In this document: positions 48,901-61,999 of the stretch, piece by piece
How the letters are laid out: the number at the start of each line of letters is the position of its first letter
Position numbering within the stretch: the stretch's first letter is position 1
Source of the DNA: Gymnorhina tibicen
Lineage: Eukaryota; Chordata; Aves; Passeriformes; Artamidae
NCBI GenBank assembly: GCA_013399875.1
Contig: VXAZ01008023.1
Coordinates: 1-64,000 of the forward strand
DNA length: 64,000 bases
Reading direction: 5' to 3'
Translations under genes and position numbers: made by a program
Notes under the pieces: model-generated
The model's database searches: none
The model's input: only the letters and a program-made list of their open reading frames with translations
Told to the model about the DNA's origin: nothing

Positions 48901-51900
48901 TTTATCTACCAATACTTAACAAATGCCCACCAGAACTGTGGAATTTTTCATCCAATCCTTTGAAATTGCTTTTACTGCAGAACATGGAGGGATAGAAGAA
49001 GCAGAAGAAACTTAGAAACTACAGCAATCCTCCATTTTGGAGTTTTTTGCTCTTTATCTATTTGCTACATTAATAAACCCAAAACCTTTAGATTTTCACC
49101 CCATGATAATTTTACAAAATATTGTATTATCTAATTCTATTGAAAAGGTTAGAAGTTTTCTCCATGGACAAAGGTCAAATACAGCACTGTCCAGGGGGGT
49201 CAAATTATTTAAAATTATTTAAAACAGGCAGAGGATGTTCTTTCTGCCTTCCAGATTCCCACACTTGGCCAATTTCTTCACAGTGAGACATCACTGATGG
49301 ATGTGCTGTTTCAAAACCCATGATAATGGCACAGCACCTTCCCCAACACTGTCTCAGTAAGCGCTGCAAAACTGTCAAGTCAACCATCTCCTTAAATCTC
49401 TTTCTCCAAGATTAATTTATATGGTGATATCTGTTTTTATAGAGGGTTGTCCCCTAAGTGAAGATGGTTTGTGGTGTGTGGTAAATTCTGCAACCTGTAC
49501 TTCATTAATAATAATTGTCATCATCATCATCTGTGTAAGGATAGTGCTTGTGAATTAGTCTAAGGAAAAGTTTTAGTAAAGGTAAGTTTTGATTAACTTT
49601 TAGACTGTGAGGCTGCTTTAGTGGGTGACATCTGTTAACACGAAAAGTCACCAGAGATCTGTTGTGCTGGTCTGTTTTAGGTGGAAGCTGTTCCAGGCAG
49701 TGCAGCAGCCAATGCTTTTTGGCAAGGGTTCCTTTGAACAGTCACAGTGGCAGACCTGTATCATGGGAGGTCTTGGTGATAAATTACACACAACTCACTT
49801 CTGCCCCCTCTGCTGTGGCAGATAAGCCATTCTTGTGGGAATGCTGGTTGGCATTCAAAAAGTAGTTACTTCAGAGCAGCACTCTTCCAAATCCATATAT
49901 AAAGTAATATGACAAATTTAAGGGAAAAAGCATGTCAGCCAATGGATTTGGTCAAATAATAGTGCAATTTGTGTTTGAGCTTCTGTAGTTCAGAAAATTT
50001 CTCATTTTACTTACATATTATGTGTTCAGAAGGCTGTTCTAAAACTTTGCAGAGCCTGAAGAGAATGTTCAGGCCATGCTGGCCTTAGAGATTCCCTCTC
50101 TTCTCCATTCAGGGATCTCTAAGATATAAATATCACCAGTGGGTTGCCCAAGCTCTAAGAAAGTCAAACAGGCCCCAGGCTAAAGTGCTAGTTATCTGTT
50201 TAGACACATTAATACCAAAAGGCAAGCCACTTCCATAGGAAGTTAAGAAACTTATAAAAGGTGACATAAACAAAGCAACAAATAACAAAAGCCACTTTCT
50301 CGCAATACGATCTGTTATCACTCTGATGAAATTTACCAGAAACCTCTGAGGTCTGCTGAGCTCAAAGGGAAATGATACAAAATAAAATTAAATCTGCAAA
50401 CTGCAGTCCTGTAATGTAAAAGTAATTAATTCTCACATTGAAAATCCAGGTTTTGATATCTGAAAAAGAATATTGAAGAGACTGGTTTTTCCCACTGCAA
50501 ATACTGTAAAAACAGAGGAGCATGAACACATGGTCATGACAGTGTGAGGCCATGAGAAAATGCACCCCTTACCCACATTAAGAGGCAAAATATCACAAAA
50601 ATTATTGCAGGCATGGGGGAATTGCAAACCCTGTCAAGGGTTCTTGAAAGATAAATCCTTTTGTGGACAGAGACCAGAAACACTTTGAGCATTGGCTCAG
50701 TGATGAAGGTGCATACACACAGAAACAAGAGTGTGTGCAAGCCCCAGCACCGGCACTTTTGCCAGGCTCTGAGAAAAAATGCTCCTACAGACACAGAGAC
50801 ACATGAACCCCATCTCACAAGTTCCGCTCCAGTTTCAGAGGCAGGCATCCCAAACTCCTCCGAAACTTTGGTCTGTTGCTTTTCAGAGAATGAAAAAGGC
50901 AAAGATGAGCATTTTATGAGATGCTTGTGTGACTTCACATAGTGGCCATAGTCCATGCCAAATGAGGAAATGATCTGTGGGAAAAGAAAACCCTCAAATG
51001 CAGAAGAAGTTACAATTCCTGCGCCAGTCCAAGCATTTCACAAGTTGAATTTTGGCTTGTTTGCATACATTACCACAGTTTAAAAGTACATTTACTTTTT
51101 CTTAGCAGTCTGATGGGACTCCTTAAATATTTTCTCATATATTTTGTGAATTAATCTGTGACAAAATACCCTGGGCAGAAGAGCCATCACAGACAGTAGA
51201 AGCTTAAGCAAATATAGACCACACAGCACAAAAGAAATGAGGAGGAGGTGTTGCAAGGTATTTTGCAGCTTAACACTGTACGTGGTTGTAGGCAACTACT
51301 TATTAAAATATCTCTAAAGGGCAGGGAATTTAAAAAATTCAACATTAATTACACTAGTGCCTCGTGTCAACATTGTCTAGGTGACTGTTTTATGACTGTG
51401 GAACTCTGTTACCTATGAACAACTAAGAACAAAATGTTCTGCACATCCCATATTATGTCAGGTTGCTTTCAGGCCACGTCAGAACTTGACAGACTCAGCT
51501 CTCCCTAAACTGTGACAGAGAACTGTATATGTGGCTGTAGCTTTTGGCTGTCCAAGGTGTGGGTTCACTTGTTTCAGAACATGTTGAAGCAGAGGCTTCA
51601 TCCAAATGGGTGCTTGTGAATGTTCCCCAACAGTCTCCTAATCCTGCAGGACAGTTGAGGTTAACTTGGCTCTTTCAAATAGTGCAATTAAGGGAATATT
51701 TGTATCCTATAACTAGAACACTCTAAAAACTAAATAATATTTCAGGTGTGTTCCTGATGACATGGCTTAGCAATTAAGTCTAATAGTTTACTTCCAATGC
51801 CAGTCCAGGGTAGCCAATCTCTATCATTTCTCAGCTAAGGCATTAGAGACTTCAGGCAGATTTTCCTGCTCTGAAAAGCCTACAAAGTCTCAGATCGTCA

Positions 51901-52646
51901 ACATCTGTACTGCTTCCTTCCTTCCTGTTTTATCTCCTCCTCAGTGCTGTAATGCGTCTGTGCGTTGTTCCCCAGAAAGAAAACATGACTTGCAGACATA
52001 AAGAAGATCCATGTTTTTATTGCTGTTTTTTTGGGGTTTTTAAAAAATTCGCATTAGTAATTAGGAAAGTCAGAATCTAGTTCAGTAAAGTGCAGGCTTT
52101 GGAGGATTAAAATAGCCTCTAGCTTTTGACTAATAAAAAAGCAGAAATCACTTTCCCAAGGGGAGAAGGTTGTTTTATTGGGTCCTGTAGGAAACCAGAA
52201 ATGCTCCTCCCAGGAAAATACAGACCAAAGTTCCAAGCAGCACAGCATGCACATGGCTATTATAGCCTTACAAGAGTTTCGGAAAGCAGATGGGGATAAC
52301 AAAAAAAAACAGCTTTGGACTTTCCAATTTGCAGGACAAACCCAAGTATCTACATGAGCAAGGGGGAGAATAATGCAATTAAACAGCATAGACTTTTCAG
52401 TGCCTTCCACACAAGCATATCTGTCAACAGGCTTTTTCATGTCAGATATAAAACACATACACGGTCTTCTGTAGTGCTCCAAAATTTAAAAATAAATTCT
52501 GTCTTTTTTTTAGGATCTATGGTGGAATTGTGTACATGAGATATTTACTTCAAATATTGAATTGATTAATATTTTTTATGGTACATGATGCAACTTACAT
52601 ACCTGTGTGAAGCCTCAACGATTATTTTCTTGGCATTTCTCTCTTT
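45927..52646. other. Unannotated DNA, mixed composition
   Basis: No gene or repeat family is recognised. Longer ORFs are 47173-47595 (plus, 140 codons), 50534-50956 (minus, 140 codons) and 52054-52482 (minus, 142 codons). None has a recognisable domain, and several overlap opposing ORFs. A good acceptor (polypyrimidine tract then CAG, exon would start at 47874) is followed by AATAAA at 48247-48252, which could be a terminal non-coding exon but could also be chance. A (TCA)n run lies near 49518-49532. Confidence 0.4.
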
Positions 52647-52712
52647 TTACTGTAAATTTTTTGAGCAGGAACCATGCCTTTTTATTTATTTATGTAGAAC
52701 CATCATGCTGGA
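52647..52712 (+). repeat. Possible ancient L2/L3-type LINE 3' tail
   Basis: ACTGTAAATTTTTTGAGCAGG, then AACCATGCCTTTTTATTTATT and TATGTAGAACCATCATGC, follow the order of the old amniote L2/CR1-L3 3' end (ACTGTAAGCTCCTTGAGGGCAGG-GACCATGTCT...TGTA...CAGC). Only about 65 bp, degenerate. Confidence 0.3.
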
Positions 52713-53813
52713 GACCCTGCTACTCTTCCATAACACGGTTTAAAGAAAGAGGCTGACAAGGAAGCAGATGGCTGAGAAATAGATGTCCAGTCTTTGTCTT
52801 CTTTCCCAAACACACAAGCAGTAACACCCATCTGTTACTGAAAAAAAAAAGGAGGGAAAGCCTTTGCAGTTGTTCTGGACAGATTAATTGCATGTTGGCC
52901 AAAAAGAGACTATTGGAACTTATGATGAAAGGAAAGGGAAGTTGTTAAATCTTTGCTAAAGACCACACAGCTGACAATGTGGATCCAAGAGAAATGTCTG
53001 AAGTGTGAAGAATGGCTGTAGAAACTCTTATCCAAGGGAGAATCTGAAGCTTAAGTGTGGTGTGTCTCCAGGTATGTGACATGCCATTCCCCTCAAGGAG
53101 ATGGGAGGGGAAATTAAGAACACAGGAAAAGAAAGAAGGAAAAAAAAAAAGAAAAAAGGGAAAACAGCTTAATCCAGAGCAGGCATAACCACAGCTAAGA
53201 ATAAACTGTGGGAAAAGGAGTGCTTTACCTGCGTGCCATACCTGGCACTATCCAAAACCTGCCACCAGCCCAAACAACTCCAAGATCCAGAAAGTATATG
53301 GGAGCTACTAAACAAAGATTCAATAAAATGGTGGAGAGAAGCATTTTATTTACTGACATTGTTGCACATATACATAAGAGCCATAACTTGCAATTTCTTG
53401 GACCTGGAAGTTGAATTGAGTCCTTCAAAAACATATTAAAAATACAAATGTCTGTATGGTTGAATAATATGGTTTCCCATCAGGCTTCTTGAATTAACAT
53501 ATTTCAGCAGAAATTGAGAAGGACTTTAAATTACTTTTTCATTCAAAGGTCTCTCTACAATTAAAAATCCCAATCTGCATGATATCTATTAGCAAATTAG
53601 TACAGAATATCAAAAGGAACAGTTTAGGTCTGCTCTGCAAGCACTTGTCTGTTTATATGTATTGACTCCTGATATACACAAATCCTGTACTCTTGAACAG
53701 AAACTCCTAGCCAACAAATTATCTTGAGGCTTTACCTTGCCTCTTATGCTCTTATGCTCCATTTGCAAATGACAAAATTTACCTCAAACCTTTCTGACTA
53801 CCCTAATTTGATA
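52713..53813. other. Unannotated DNA with a purine tract
   Basis: No gene is recognised. A 39 bp A-rich homopurine tract (53126-53164) is the only obvious structure. Overlapping short ORFs at 53208-53439 match nothing known. Confidence 0.5.
53126..53164. repeat. A-rich purine low-complexity tract
   Basis: Uninterrupted A/G sequence (AAAAGAAAGAAGG then A10GA6GGGAAAA). It could be an old retroposon poly-A, but no retroposed body is recognisable to its left. Confidence 0.8.
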
Positions 53814-55410
53814 GACTCACAGAAGAGTAATAGTTGAATCATAAAGTGACCTCATCAGAATGTTGAGTTCAGGCCCTACCCTGCTCAAAGTTTAGTCAAC
53901 TACAGCAGGTTGCGCAGGACCTTATCCATTTGGATTTCAAGCGTCTCCAAGGCTGAAGACTCCACAGCCACTCTGGGATACCTGACCACCCTCGCCGTAA
54001 AGAAGTTATTTCTTATATTTAAGTGGAATTTCCTGTCTTTCAATTTGTGCCTATTGCCAATTGTCCTTTCTGGGCAGCAGCGAAAAGATGCTGGTTCTGT
54101 GGTCTTTTACTACCTTAATCCCTTCTGGCACTTACACACATTGATAAGATCTACGGAGCCTTCTTTCCTCCAGGTTAACAATTCCAACTCTCTCAGCCTC
54201 TCCTTGTATGACACATCTTCCATTCTCCTAATTATCTTTGTGACCTTTCACTGAACTTTCTCCACTATGGGCCTGTATTTCTTGTGCTGGGGAGTCCAGA
54301 ACTGGACACAGGTCTCAAAGTGTGGTCTCACCACTGCCTCACTAGAGAGGAAGAATGACTTCCCTTGACCTACTGGCAATGCCTGGATGTTGTTGGCTGC
54401 CTTTTCTGCAACTGCGCATTGCTGGTTCACAGCCAACATTTTGCCCAGCAGGAGCCCTGGATTCTTTTCTGCAAAGCTGTTTTCCAGGCTCCAATGTGTA
54501 CTAGTACATAGGGTTAATCCTCACCTGCTACAGGACTTTGCATTTCCCTTTGTTGAATTTTATGACGTTAAAGAACAAGAGTTGGCCCATTACTCGAGCC
54601 TGTCGATGTCCCTCTGAATGTCAGCACATGCATCTGGTTTCAACCACTCCTCTCAACCTTGTACTGTCTGGAAACTTGCTGTGGATACACCCTGACAGCA
54701 CTATCCAGTACAGGCCCTGGTATCAATCCCTGTGGTACTTTATTAGTGACTGACCTCCAGCTGGACTTCGTGCCCAGCAGTTCATTCAGTTTTCAGTCCA
54801 CCTCACTGTTCATTTATCTAGTCTGCACTTTGTCAGTTTGTTTATATGGATGTTGCAGGACACAGCACCAAAGACCTCACTAAAGCCAAGATAAACAACA
54901 TGCATCACTCTCCTCTCATCCACAAAGCCAGCTCTTCCATCACAAAAGGCCACCAGATTGGGCAGGCAAAGTTTCCTCCATTTATATCCATGTTGACAAC
55001 TCCTAATCATCCTGTCCATGATGTATTTGAAAAACACTTTCTTGAGAATTTGCTGTATTACCCTCTCCCAGGGATTTGGGTGAGGCTGACAGGCTTGTAG
55101 TTCCCTGCATTCTCCTTCTTGCCCTTCTGGAACACAGGATGGATATTTGCTTCCTTACAGGCCCCAGGAACCTCCTCTGATTTCCACGACCTTCCAGATA
55201 CAATTGAGAGCAGCCCTGCATGCATGGTTGAATCCCACCAAATCCTACTGACTTGTGTACGCTCTATTTGTTTAAACGTTTCCTAACGCAATCCTCCTCT
55301 ACGGAGGTTAAGTCTTCAGAGCTCCAGACTTATCCACTGATCTCCATGGCCTAGGATCCTTGAAAGCAAATCTTACCAGTAAAAACCAAGGCAAGTAATT
55401 TAGTGGTATG
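53814..55410 (-). mobile_element. CR1 LINE, ~1.6 kb with inactivated reverse transcriptase
   Basis: The longest mobile element in the window: the 3' part of a CR1 read on the minus strand, holding part of ORF2 and the 3' UTR. In minus frame 54810-55037, HVVYLGFSEVFGAVSCN aligns with RT motif A (family form VYLDFSKAFDTVSHN); the catalytic Asp is Gly. Further on, KFPDST replaces KFADDT of motif C, so the second catalytic site is also lost. Frame 54248-54439 carries the C-terminal region (ETCVQFWTPQHKKY, family form LEYCVQFWTPQ). Several frameshifts separate these pieces. The 3' end near 53814 is degraded, without a clear octamer tail. The right limit is approximate, at the last recognisable block near 55.4 kb. 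Confidence 0.9.
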
Positions 55411-58400
55411 AATAAATCAGTTTCATTTAGCTGTAATATTTTTGTATCTGTATTAGAAGTAGCAAAGGAATGCAGGCAATGATTGAGGGATGCCTCTTGA
55501 GCATCCTGCACCTGAACAATATCTGTTTAAAACTACTGTTCTTAGTGGAGAACATGGACCTTGAAAGATGAACAACTGTTATAAGTAGCTGAGGGCATTT
55601 TCCTGCAGAATCATATTGTGATATTGGCAACATAAATCTTGTTTAGGGAAAGAAATAAGAATGATAAATCTCTCACAAAACTGGAATAATATTTTAATTA
55701 TCCTAAAAAAGCCAAATTCCTCCTTGTGAAAAGAGTATGAGGAAAGCATTCTTTTTTCAAATAAAATCCATAACTTTTATACCTAAATACTGCAGATAAT
55801 GCAAGAATGAAAGCAATCATCGTCATGCATTCGAGAACTGAATTCTGAAGTTTCTGATAAAATTCCTGTTATTGTATTGTTAAGGAAGTGGCCTTGTTCA
55901 CTGAGCTGAAGCAACACTGGAAGAGCTTCCTGTTTAAAGCAGCAGGGAGTGCAGCCCTGAGAACATCAATCACACAGTTCATGATATTAACTTGACTGGA
56001 GCATTGCAGGAACAGGGCTCCAGTCAGCTTCAAGGATCCCCTGCAGTGTTATATATGGCAAGATCCTGCAGTTAGTATTTCTTCACTGTGACACAATAAC
56101 TCTCTAACAGAAATGGGAAGAAATGGAACAACTTTACAGCACTAGGGAATTGATCAGTGGTTTAGCATCCTCTCTCTCCCTAGTATCTTTCAAAAAGGTG
56201 CAAAAACTTGAGAAGTCAATTACATAATAACCTACACATAAGTTTCTTTGACAGAACAGTAATTGCTTAGCTTAATAACTAGAAGTCCAAGGCTTAAAGA
56301 TTTATATCCTTTGTGATTTTAAATAATCTCTACTGTTGCTCTCATTTTAAAAAATACATTTAAGAAGGCTTTTCTATTCTGGTAGTGATTTCCAAAGAAT
56401 AACTACATACTTTTAAATTTGTTGTCTGTTCTACATTCTTTCACAAAATTTCTAGACAAGGAGATGCAGTGGTCCTATAAAATCTTTAATAGTCAATTCT
56501 TTATTAAAAGTAAAAGCAATCATAACTAGTCAATAAAAATGCCAAAACTAGGAGCAGGATCATCAAAAAAGCAGCAATGTCAGACAGATTTGCTGTCTAC
56601 AACAAAGATTTGTGGACAAAACATCATGAAATGGACTATTCTGACCTGCATAGCAGTTGATGTTATGAACAGGTTTTGTTATATGCAGACATAAATCCTG
56701 ATTTTCAGAGAAGTGATGAAGGTGCTACCAACTTGAAGAAAGAGGTGGAATACTGCCTTTTCATTCAGGCTGCTTAATTATTCATGGCCCTAAATACTCA
56801 CCCCTTGATTAAAGTACACTTTAGAAACATTAAATTTACTCTCATCATAAACACCAATCTCAAAAACCATGGAGGAGATAATAGACAAACCCTGCTTTTA
56901 CACACAATGTTAGGGGTGAAAAGAATGAAGCACAGCAGGATAAATATATCTAATGATTTGATTATGATTTAACTGAACTATCAAGGAAAAAGAAAAGAAT
57001 TTATATATACCTAAGAGTATATTCAATTTAATAAAATGCTTCTTCAGTTTCCTAGATAGGTTTTCTGGAAAATAAATTTATATCCTAGAGGGTTTCAGGT
57101 ACACACAGTGCAATTTTAGGAAGAGTGTTCCTTGACTGAATGGTTGAACTTTATGCAAATGGCTTCACTTATGCAAGTAACACTACTTATATAAATGGAA
57201 CACACATCTGAGCTTGTATATGACTTGAAATAACTCTCATAAAACTGAACACTAGTATGCATCTTTGACTACTCTTCCCAGAATATTACTTACTAAAGTT
57301 TTGGGCATGTTGTTAGGAGGACTATGCTATTATGACTTATCTCACAAATTTGTGTTTGGAGAATGTTCGTGCTCCATATCCCCTTATGCTTGCAGATGGA
57401 CACTTAGCAGATGAGCACATAGCACATGCAATGAACTAAGCTAAGATACTATGAACAAAATTAAACCTCAGTGGAATATTTCTGTGCTCAACGGCTGACA
57501 GTGTGAGGCTCTTGGTCCATTTCCTCTCAGGTCTGTAGACCTCTGAGCTGACCAGCCTGTCCTGCTGCTCCAAACAGCGAAGGCTCAGCCATTAGGACAG
57601 ATGGCAACAGCTTCTTGCTTGCTGTACAAAGCAAGAGAAAGGCACTGGTGAAGCAAGCGAGTCCCAGAACAACTGCAGAAACATCCAGATACCCGGTGAT
57701 GAGTTCAATTGCACTGGGCTGTTTCTGGCTGCAGCAGGCAGGTCAAACATCCCAAGTACCCACTTTCCATTCATCACATCACTGAACATGGTTCCGCCAC
57801 ACACCACCAGTTCTGATGACTAAAAAGTCCATCATGACCGAGTGGCTGTCAAAGAGGAGACACCTCATCCTGTGCTGACTGATGTTGTTGGAGTCAGGAG
57901 CAGCAAGGGAGGAATTTTAAGAGCAGGAGTCCCAATAGTACGTGGAGAAGAAAATAATAGGAATGATGGGAGAAGTGGGAATGAAGTGTTTTATGTCCAA
58001 CCTTATCCTTTCTAGTGCTGATATGTGCAATTGTAATAAAGAATTTAAAATGAATGGCAGACAACGAAACTAATAAGGCACATGAACACTGAAGATGTCT
58101 TATGACAAAAACTTACAAAATGTTTCAAAAATAGGAGGATAATTTAAACTCAAATGAACACACAAGAGTAACACCAGAAACTCCTAAAGGAAAATTTCCT
58201 CCTTCTTACCGAACAGAAATATGATAAGATTGAACATGATAATGCATAAGAAAAGGGAGAACCATCCCAAACTAAGTAGCAATGACCATATGGACTGACA
58301 AAGCTATTCAGTGTGAGCCAGTCCTGGGATACAGAAAATGCCATAGTTCTCCCTTTCTCACCTTTAGTTAACTGTGAACTTGACATAACCAAAAGGAAAA

Positions 58401-60855
58401 CTTACTCGGTAAGCCTGATTTTAAATTGCATTTTTGTTATTTACTTTGCATCCCCTCCTACAATTCAACCTTTGCTCTTAGAGTAAACTCATTCAATTTT
58501 GGACGCTTATCTTGGCACTAAAAGCAACTCTAAAGCAACTTCGGGATGAATAAGGCATATTATTATTTGAAAAAAATTAATCCAAATAAAGAAGAATCTT
58601 AGTCCTATCTTGTTGCACTCACCTAGGGCAAGTGGGAGGAACCTTGGGAACTGATCTCTCTAAGCAGCAAGGATCAGTTTGAGAACTTGTAATATCTGAT
58701 ATGGAGGAAAGTCAGGTCTCCCCTTTCAGCCAAGGAGACACGATACACAGACAGCCCAGAAACCTGAGAAACTTTTAAAAGTTTTTATTTCCATGCCCTG
58801 CAGTTACAGTATGACAGGAAACAAAACTGAATTATATATTCACTGCACACTTATTCATATACATTTCATCTGAATATGGGCTTTTTTAATAGTTAAATCA
58901 ATGAAAAAGGTAGACTTGCCAGTTCTTTACTACTGTTTTATAGTAGCAGGTTTCTTGCAATGTTATCACCAGCCTCTCCCATCCACTGTATTTCCCACAT
59001 TCTATAATAAATATTTAATTAAGCTCAAAGCAGCTGTTCTTAAACTCATAACCTAGCTTTGAAGTTTGTTGCTTTTATTTCAGTTCTGCAGAAACGGCTT
59101 CTGTTCCCTAAACTTTTCAATTATCAGAGTGACAACAAAACCCCAACTGCCTGTGGTACTGGTTATTACATTTTGAAATGCTGTACACTGTCAGTTTGGA
59201 CTGTTTCTCCATAAAGAAGTTTTGAGTAGAATTTGCTTTTAAAAGGTAACCCATTTATCAGAGTAACTTCTTGTTGAGTCAGTTCGCTTGACCTTGTCAT
59301 GAAAGCAGGAAGTTCCTTTGGCAAGGAAATTACAACTTCTAAGATCCGTACATAAGAGTTGACATTTACAGCTGAATGGTAAGCTTTAGTCAGCTTTCAC
59401 TCATCCTTCTTTAGAAGTGCTGCTCGATTTTGTTAACAGGCAATAGACTTTGTGCTATAATTAAATACCAAAATGGTCTGAACTGAACATGACTCTGTTT
59501 TTGAGAGACACCGATGCATTTCCCCATAAGAGAATTTCCAAGATGTAAGCACTTAGAAGAAAAAAAGTTGATCTAAATCAATTTTATGATTGAAACTGAT
59601 TGCTGCCTTAATAACAGAGAAGGTTGTTCACTCTCAGAACAGCTTTAAGACTAAAATAAGTCAAAAATCTGAAACCAAAGCATTCTGCTAAAAGAGCCAA
59701 AGGGAGATTTTATCTACCTTTTATCTAAACTGTGGAAAGGTATTTATATTTTTCCTCATAAATAGAGAGAGAGAGAGACAAACAAATGTTACTTGAACTA
59801 GCAATCAACAGTATCATAATGAAGAATTCCTACAAATATTAAGGAATCACACTGAGCACTAAATTACTAAAATAGCAGAAATGGCTAATTAAAGATTATA
59901 TAAATTCAGAAAACAACTGATGCATGTGAGGCTTACTGTGCTGTGCAGAATATTTGAAGATATAGCAAAAGACTGCTTTGCAGGAACGGTGAGACAAAAA
60001 TACAAATACCTGATTTCAATAGTAGATTTTTTAATTAAAAGTATTTCCATTTGACTGGCATCAGCTTTTGCAGAAACATTTTTCTCTTTGGAATGAAATC
60101 TCAAATATTTCAGGCTAAGCAAGCCAGATAGGAAAGTCTAAAATAAGACTTTACTGTGGAAAAGTGGTCAACTCTCTAACACTGAAACTCATTTTCCTTT
60201 TCATTTATTTTGCTAAAAGGAGTTTCAGTAATTGTTCCTATTTTCTGACTGTGAATGTGTTCCTAGAATGGCCTTATCAAACAAACAGAGGAATGAGAAC
60301 TGTACACAATGCTGCATCTAGTAACTTTATCCCTTCCTGGCCTCTGCCACAGTGCTTCTTGTTTTGTAATTTTATTGTAGAGTGTCATATGGGAAGACTG
60401 GTATTGTTAGCACCTGAGTATCTTAAATTATCATTCAAATAAACAAAGTTTACAGGAAACCTGTAGTGTTTGTTACTTCATTCTGACAGACTGAGGAATC
60501 TCTGTAGGGCTGAGATGCCTTTGTGATTATTTTTGTACCCGAGAACTGTCAGCATTTATGGGACCATAAAAACTTAATGAGAAGTAGAACATCAGAAGTC
60601 ATTCATGGTATGCCAAGCCACTCTCCTGGAATTACTTAAATCACCACACCCTCTTGCATTTTGCCTGACAGCCTCTGGTGGAAAGAATTTCCTTGTGGAA
60701 GTACCACTTCTTGTTCTCGCACATGAAAATATTTAGAACACTAAGAATGTAAGTCATGTTTATTGAAAACTGTCCGATTCACATGAAATGTTATGGATTC
60801 ACTACTGTCAGTACATCAGCTTCTGTGTGTCACTCACCAGCCTTCTTTTCCGCAG
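55411..60855. other. Unannotated AT-rich DNA
   Basis: About 5.4 kb with no recognised repeat family or gene. A GC-richer patch at 57480-57860 has a 71-codon minus ORF of unknown nature. A (GA)7 run lies at 59765-59778. Confidence 0.5.
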
Positions 60856-61057
60856 CATCGTTTACCTTTCAGGACCAACTGCATTGTCACTGTGTCAATG
60901 TGATGCGGAACGCTACCTGTCGCCAGACAGTGCTTCACCTTCCCACACTCAGTATTCTCACACAGGCAGGAAGTTCTCTGAAAACATCCGTAATAAAACT
61001 TTCTTTCAAAGAAAAAAAATAGGAAAAGTAGAAGACCTAGTTTTACTGCAGTGCCAG
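60856..61057 (+). other. Candidate internal exon, unidentified
   Basis: A good 3' splice site (CCTTCTTTTCCGCAG, AG at 60854-60855) precedes a segment locally rich in CpG. It stays open in one plus frame (60788-61180) to a donor-like CCAG|GTGACA at 61057/61058. The peptide includes SIVYLSGPTALSLCQCDAER, then SPDSASPSHTQYSHTGRKF. The minus strand is also exon-like: TGTTTTCAG acceptor near 60980 and donor AAAG|GTAAAC near 60868-60873, with an open cysteine-containing frame. Both cannot easily be real. No family is recognised for either. I cannot choose a strand and it may be chance. Confidence 0.25.
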
Positions 61058-61471
61058 GTGACAGCTCTTACCATACATTTATACAGCAGACATCAAAGAC
61101 AAGCTAAATTTTCTCTGCCAGAAATCGCTTATTTTCCTGTTACTTTCTTCTTGAGCAACATTTGTACAGCTCACTTTTAACTGCAAACTTAGATTTTCAG
61201 CTCTGAGGGGCAGGACATGTTTTGTTCTTCCATGTAACCAATCTCCCCCACAAAGGGAGGGTTTCTACAAAGAGACTATTATTTTGTTTCTGTAATGTTG
61301 TGTTTCCCAACACACACATTCCTAAATAAGAGCACAAGTAAATCTTCTCAAAACACTACGTTTCTCCATTGAAAACTTGTGAAAGACATAATTATGCAAC
61401 TTAATGCCATAGGTGCAAACTATTTATAATAATACTGTGATACACAGTATAGATGTATCTTTCACAGATGA

Positions 61472-61491
61472 ATTCCTAGGATCCTAGGAAT
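61472..61491. repeat. Perfect 20 bp palindrome
   Basis: Each half is ATTCCTAGGA joined to its exact reverse complement with no spacer; the symmetry stops at both outer flanks. The palindrome also contains CCTAGG twice. No known transcription factor half-site is claimed. Confidence 0.9.
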
Positions 61492-61981
61492 CATACAGGA
61501 AAGAATATTTCTGCTATTTTCTGAGCATTGCAAGACCACATACACTGACAGAAGAATAAAACTTACCAGAAAAATAAAAGGTCATGTTTTAAATCCAACC
61601 AACATTTATGCTGTGATATCATGAGCTTGTTTTCAGGCACTTTGTTAACTGGAAGCAAGGAGTTCATTCAGTAGGTCAATCATTTGCTGCAAATATTTCA
61701 TCGAAGTGTCAGTAATGGCACCTCCATGGATTTATACAGATGCACCAGAATAATTTCTTGTGATTAGACAGATTCAGAATTAGCTATCAGCCTGTTCTAA
61801 AGCAGCTCTTTCATGGCTTCATTTGAGAATGTTAGGTTAAGATATCCAAAGATCTCTGGGTGTAGATATGTATCTTCTTAATAAAAGAAAATCAGATAAA
61901 GTGAACAGAGTCTTCATATACATATGTATAGTGTAATGCAGACTGCACTGAGCCTAGTGACACTGCACTCCTATGAAGTTA

Positions 61982-61999
61982 TTCACACACACACATATA
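61982..61999. repeat. Short (CA)n/(TA)n run
   Basis: Six to seven dinucleotide units, CACACACACACATATA; a minor microsatellite. Confidence 0.8.

Noticed and set aside
50534..50956. 140-codon minus ORF with hydrophobic stretches
   Set aside because: Composition looks random, a 93-codon plus ORF overlaps it, and no family is recognised.
52054..52482. 142-codon minus ORF
   Set aside because: No domain or context; length is within chance expectation for 64 kb of such sequence.
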